DNA of 38,301 nt, from assembly GCA_902805655.1 (NCBI GenBank), contig CADCTF010000104.1, forward strand, positions 1-38,301, given 5' to 3'. How positions within the stretch are numbered: the first letter of the stretch is position 1; each line of letters opens with the position of its first letter. The position numbers were made by a program, and so were the translations under genes. Shown piece by piece: positions 38,202 through 38,301 of the stretch. Source of the DNA: an uncultured Acidimicrobiales bacterium (GTDB lineage: Bacteria > Actinomycetota > Acidimicrobiia > Acidimicrobiales > CADCTF01). Below the pieces are notes generated by a model, which made no database searches, was not told the origin of the DNA, and saw only the letters and a program-made list of their open reading frames with translations.

Positions 38202-38301
38202 GTGTTCCCGGTCGACGACCTCCTGCCGCTCCTTGTGCTGGCTCTCGGCGGAGCCCTCCTCGTCGGCAACGCGCTCGCCCTCGTGCGTCCTCCGGACGCT
38301 C
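38202..38301 (+). CDS. Small membrane protein, N-terminus only (cut by window edge)
   Basis: GTG 38202 opens a frame of 33 codons to the window end: MFPVDDLLPLLVLALGGALL, then VGNALALVRPPDA. One hydrophobic helix (about 7-27) followed by RPPD. No family can be named from this length. CAGACT lies 6 nt before the GTG, again fitting a leaderless start. Confidence 0.55.
   Translation, partial: MFPVDDLLPLLVLALGGALLVGNALALVRPPDA

Noticed and set aside
1-38301. tRNA or rRNA genes, riboswitches
   Set aside because: No cloverleaf, rRNA segment or known riboswitch core was recognised in the intergenic regions by eye; a covariance-model scan was not possible.

Overview
The window is a GC-rich bacterial chromosome segment and reads as an actinobacterium. 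The right part has the order ino1-PadR regulator, DUF5318 protein, then rpsF-ssb-rpsR-rplI-dnaB. As I recall it, this resembles the Mycobacterium tuberculosis Rv0046c-Rv0058 neighbourhood. S18 is the zinc-ribbon (C+) type, a group II truncated haemoglobin is present, and GTG starts and apparently leaderless genes are common. Acidimicrobiia is my guess at class level; that is inference, not proof.

Layout. Positions 1-2.7 kb: the left-truncated end of an exporter-type ABC protein (minus) diverging from an ATP-grasp ligase. 2.7-6.9 kb: a five-gene sulfate-uptake operon on the minus strand (binding lipoprotein, two permeases, ATPase, Rrf2 regulator), with a strong promoter and a palindromic operator just downstream of it. 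7.0-9.5 kb: stress and metal genes, namely an ArsR-arsenate reductase fusion with two VOC proteins behind a 36-bp double operator, and a MerR regulator divergent from a small cysteine-pair protein across a zntA-like 20-bp-spacer promoter. 9.5-14.5 kb: a copper-linked operon (small membrane protein, ABC ATPase, ABC-2 permease, CopC-CopD fusion, YtkA-like protein) divergent from DUF2975 plus an XRE regulator. The two promoters there are mirror images carrying the same repeats. 14.5-22.9 kb: mixed single genes (GNATs, PAS-GGDEF-EAL protein, a broken membrane/wHTH locus, UppP, methyltransferases, YkgJ-type protein, TetR, FkbM). 22.4-25.7 kb: methyltransferase, truncated haemoglobin, TPP enzyme and Nudix in one direction. 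25.8-29.5 kb: ino1-PadR, DUF5318, panB and a DUF192 lipoprotein. 29.5-33.2 kb: a glycosyltransferase / methyltransferase / terpenoid-cyclase-fold / methyltransferase cluster. 33.4-37.7 kb: the ribosomal protein-ssb-replicative helicase locus, with an intein in DnaB. 37.74-38.2 kb: noncoding DNA rich in RNA-like hairpins. The window ends in the first codons of a small membrane protein.

The most distinctive signals are in the DNA between genes. (1) Downstream of dnaB is a run of hairpins with C-rich loops, including a loop of seven C and two tandem 47-bp-period hairpins with identical loops and a compensatory stem change; this is a candidate small RNA. (2) The divergent promoters at 13.75-13.85 kb have the same -35/-10 spacing and the same CGATAG repeats, and each start codon lies 6 nt after the -10. 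(3) The -10, six nucleotides, start codon pattern recurs at several other genes, which suggests widespread leaderless translation. (4) Palindromic operators sit next to the Rrf2, ArsR, MerR, TetR and PadR genes, so each regulator can be paired with a likely site. No rRNA, tRNA, CRISPR array, transposase or phage gene was seen.
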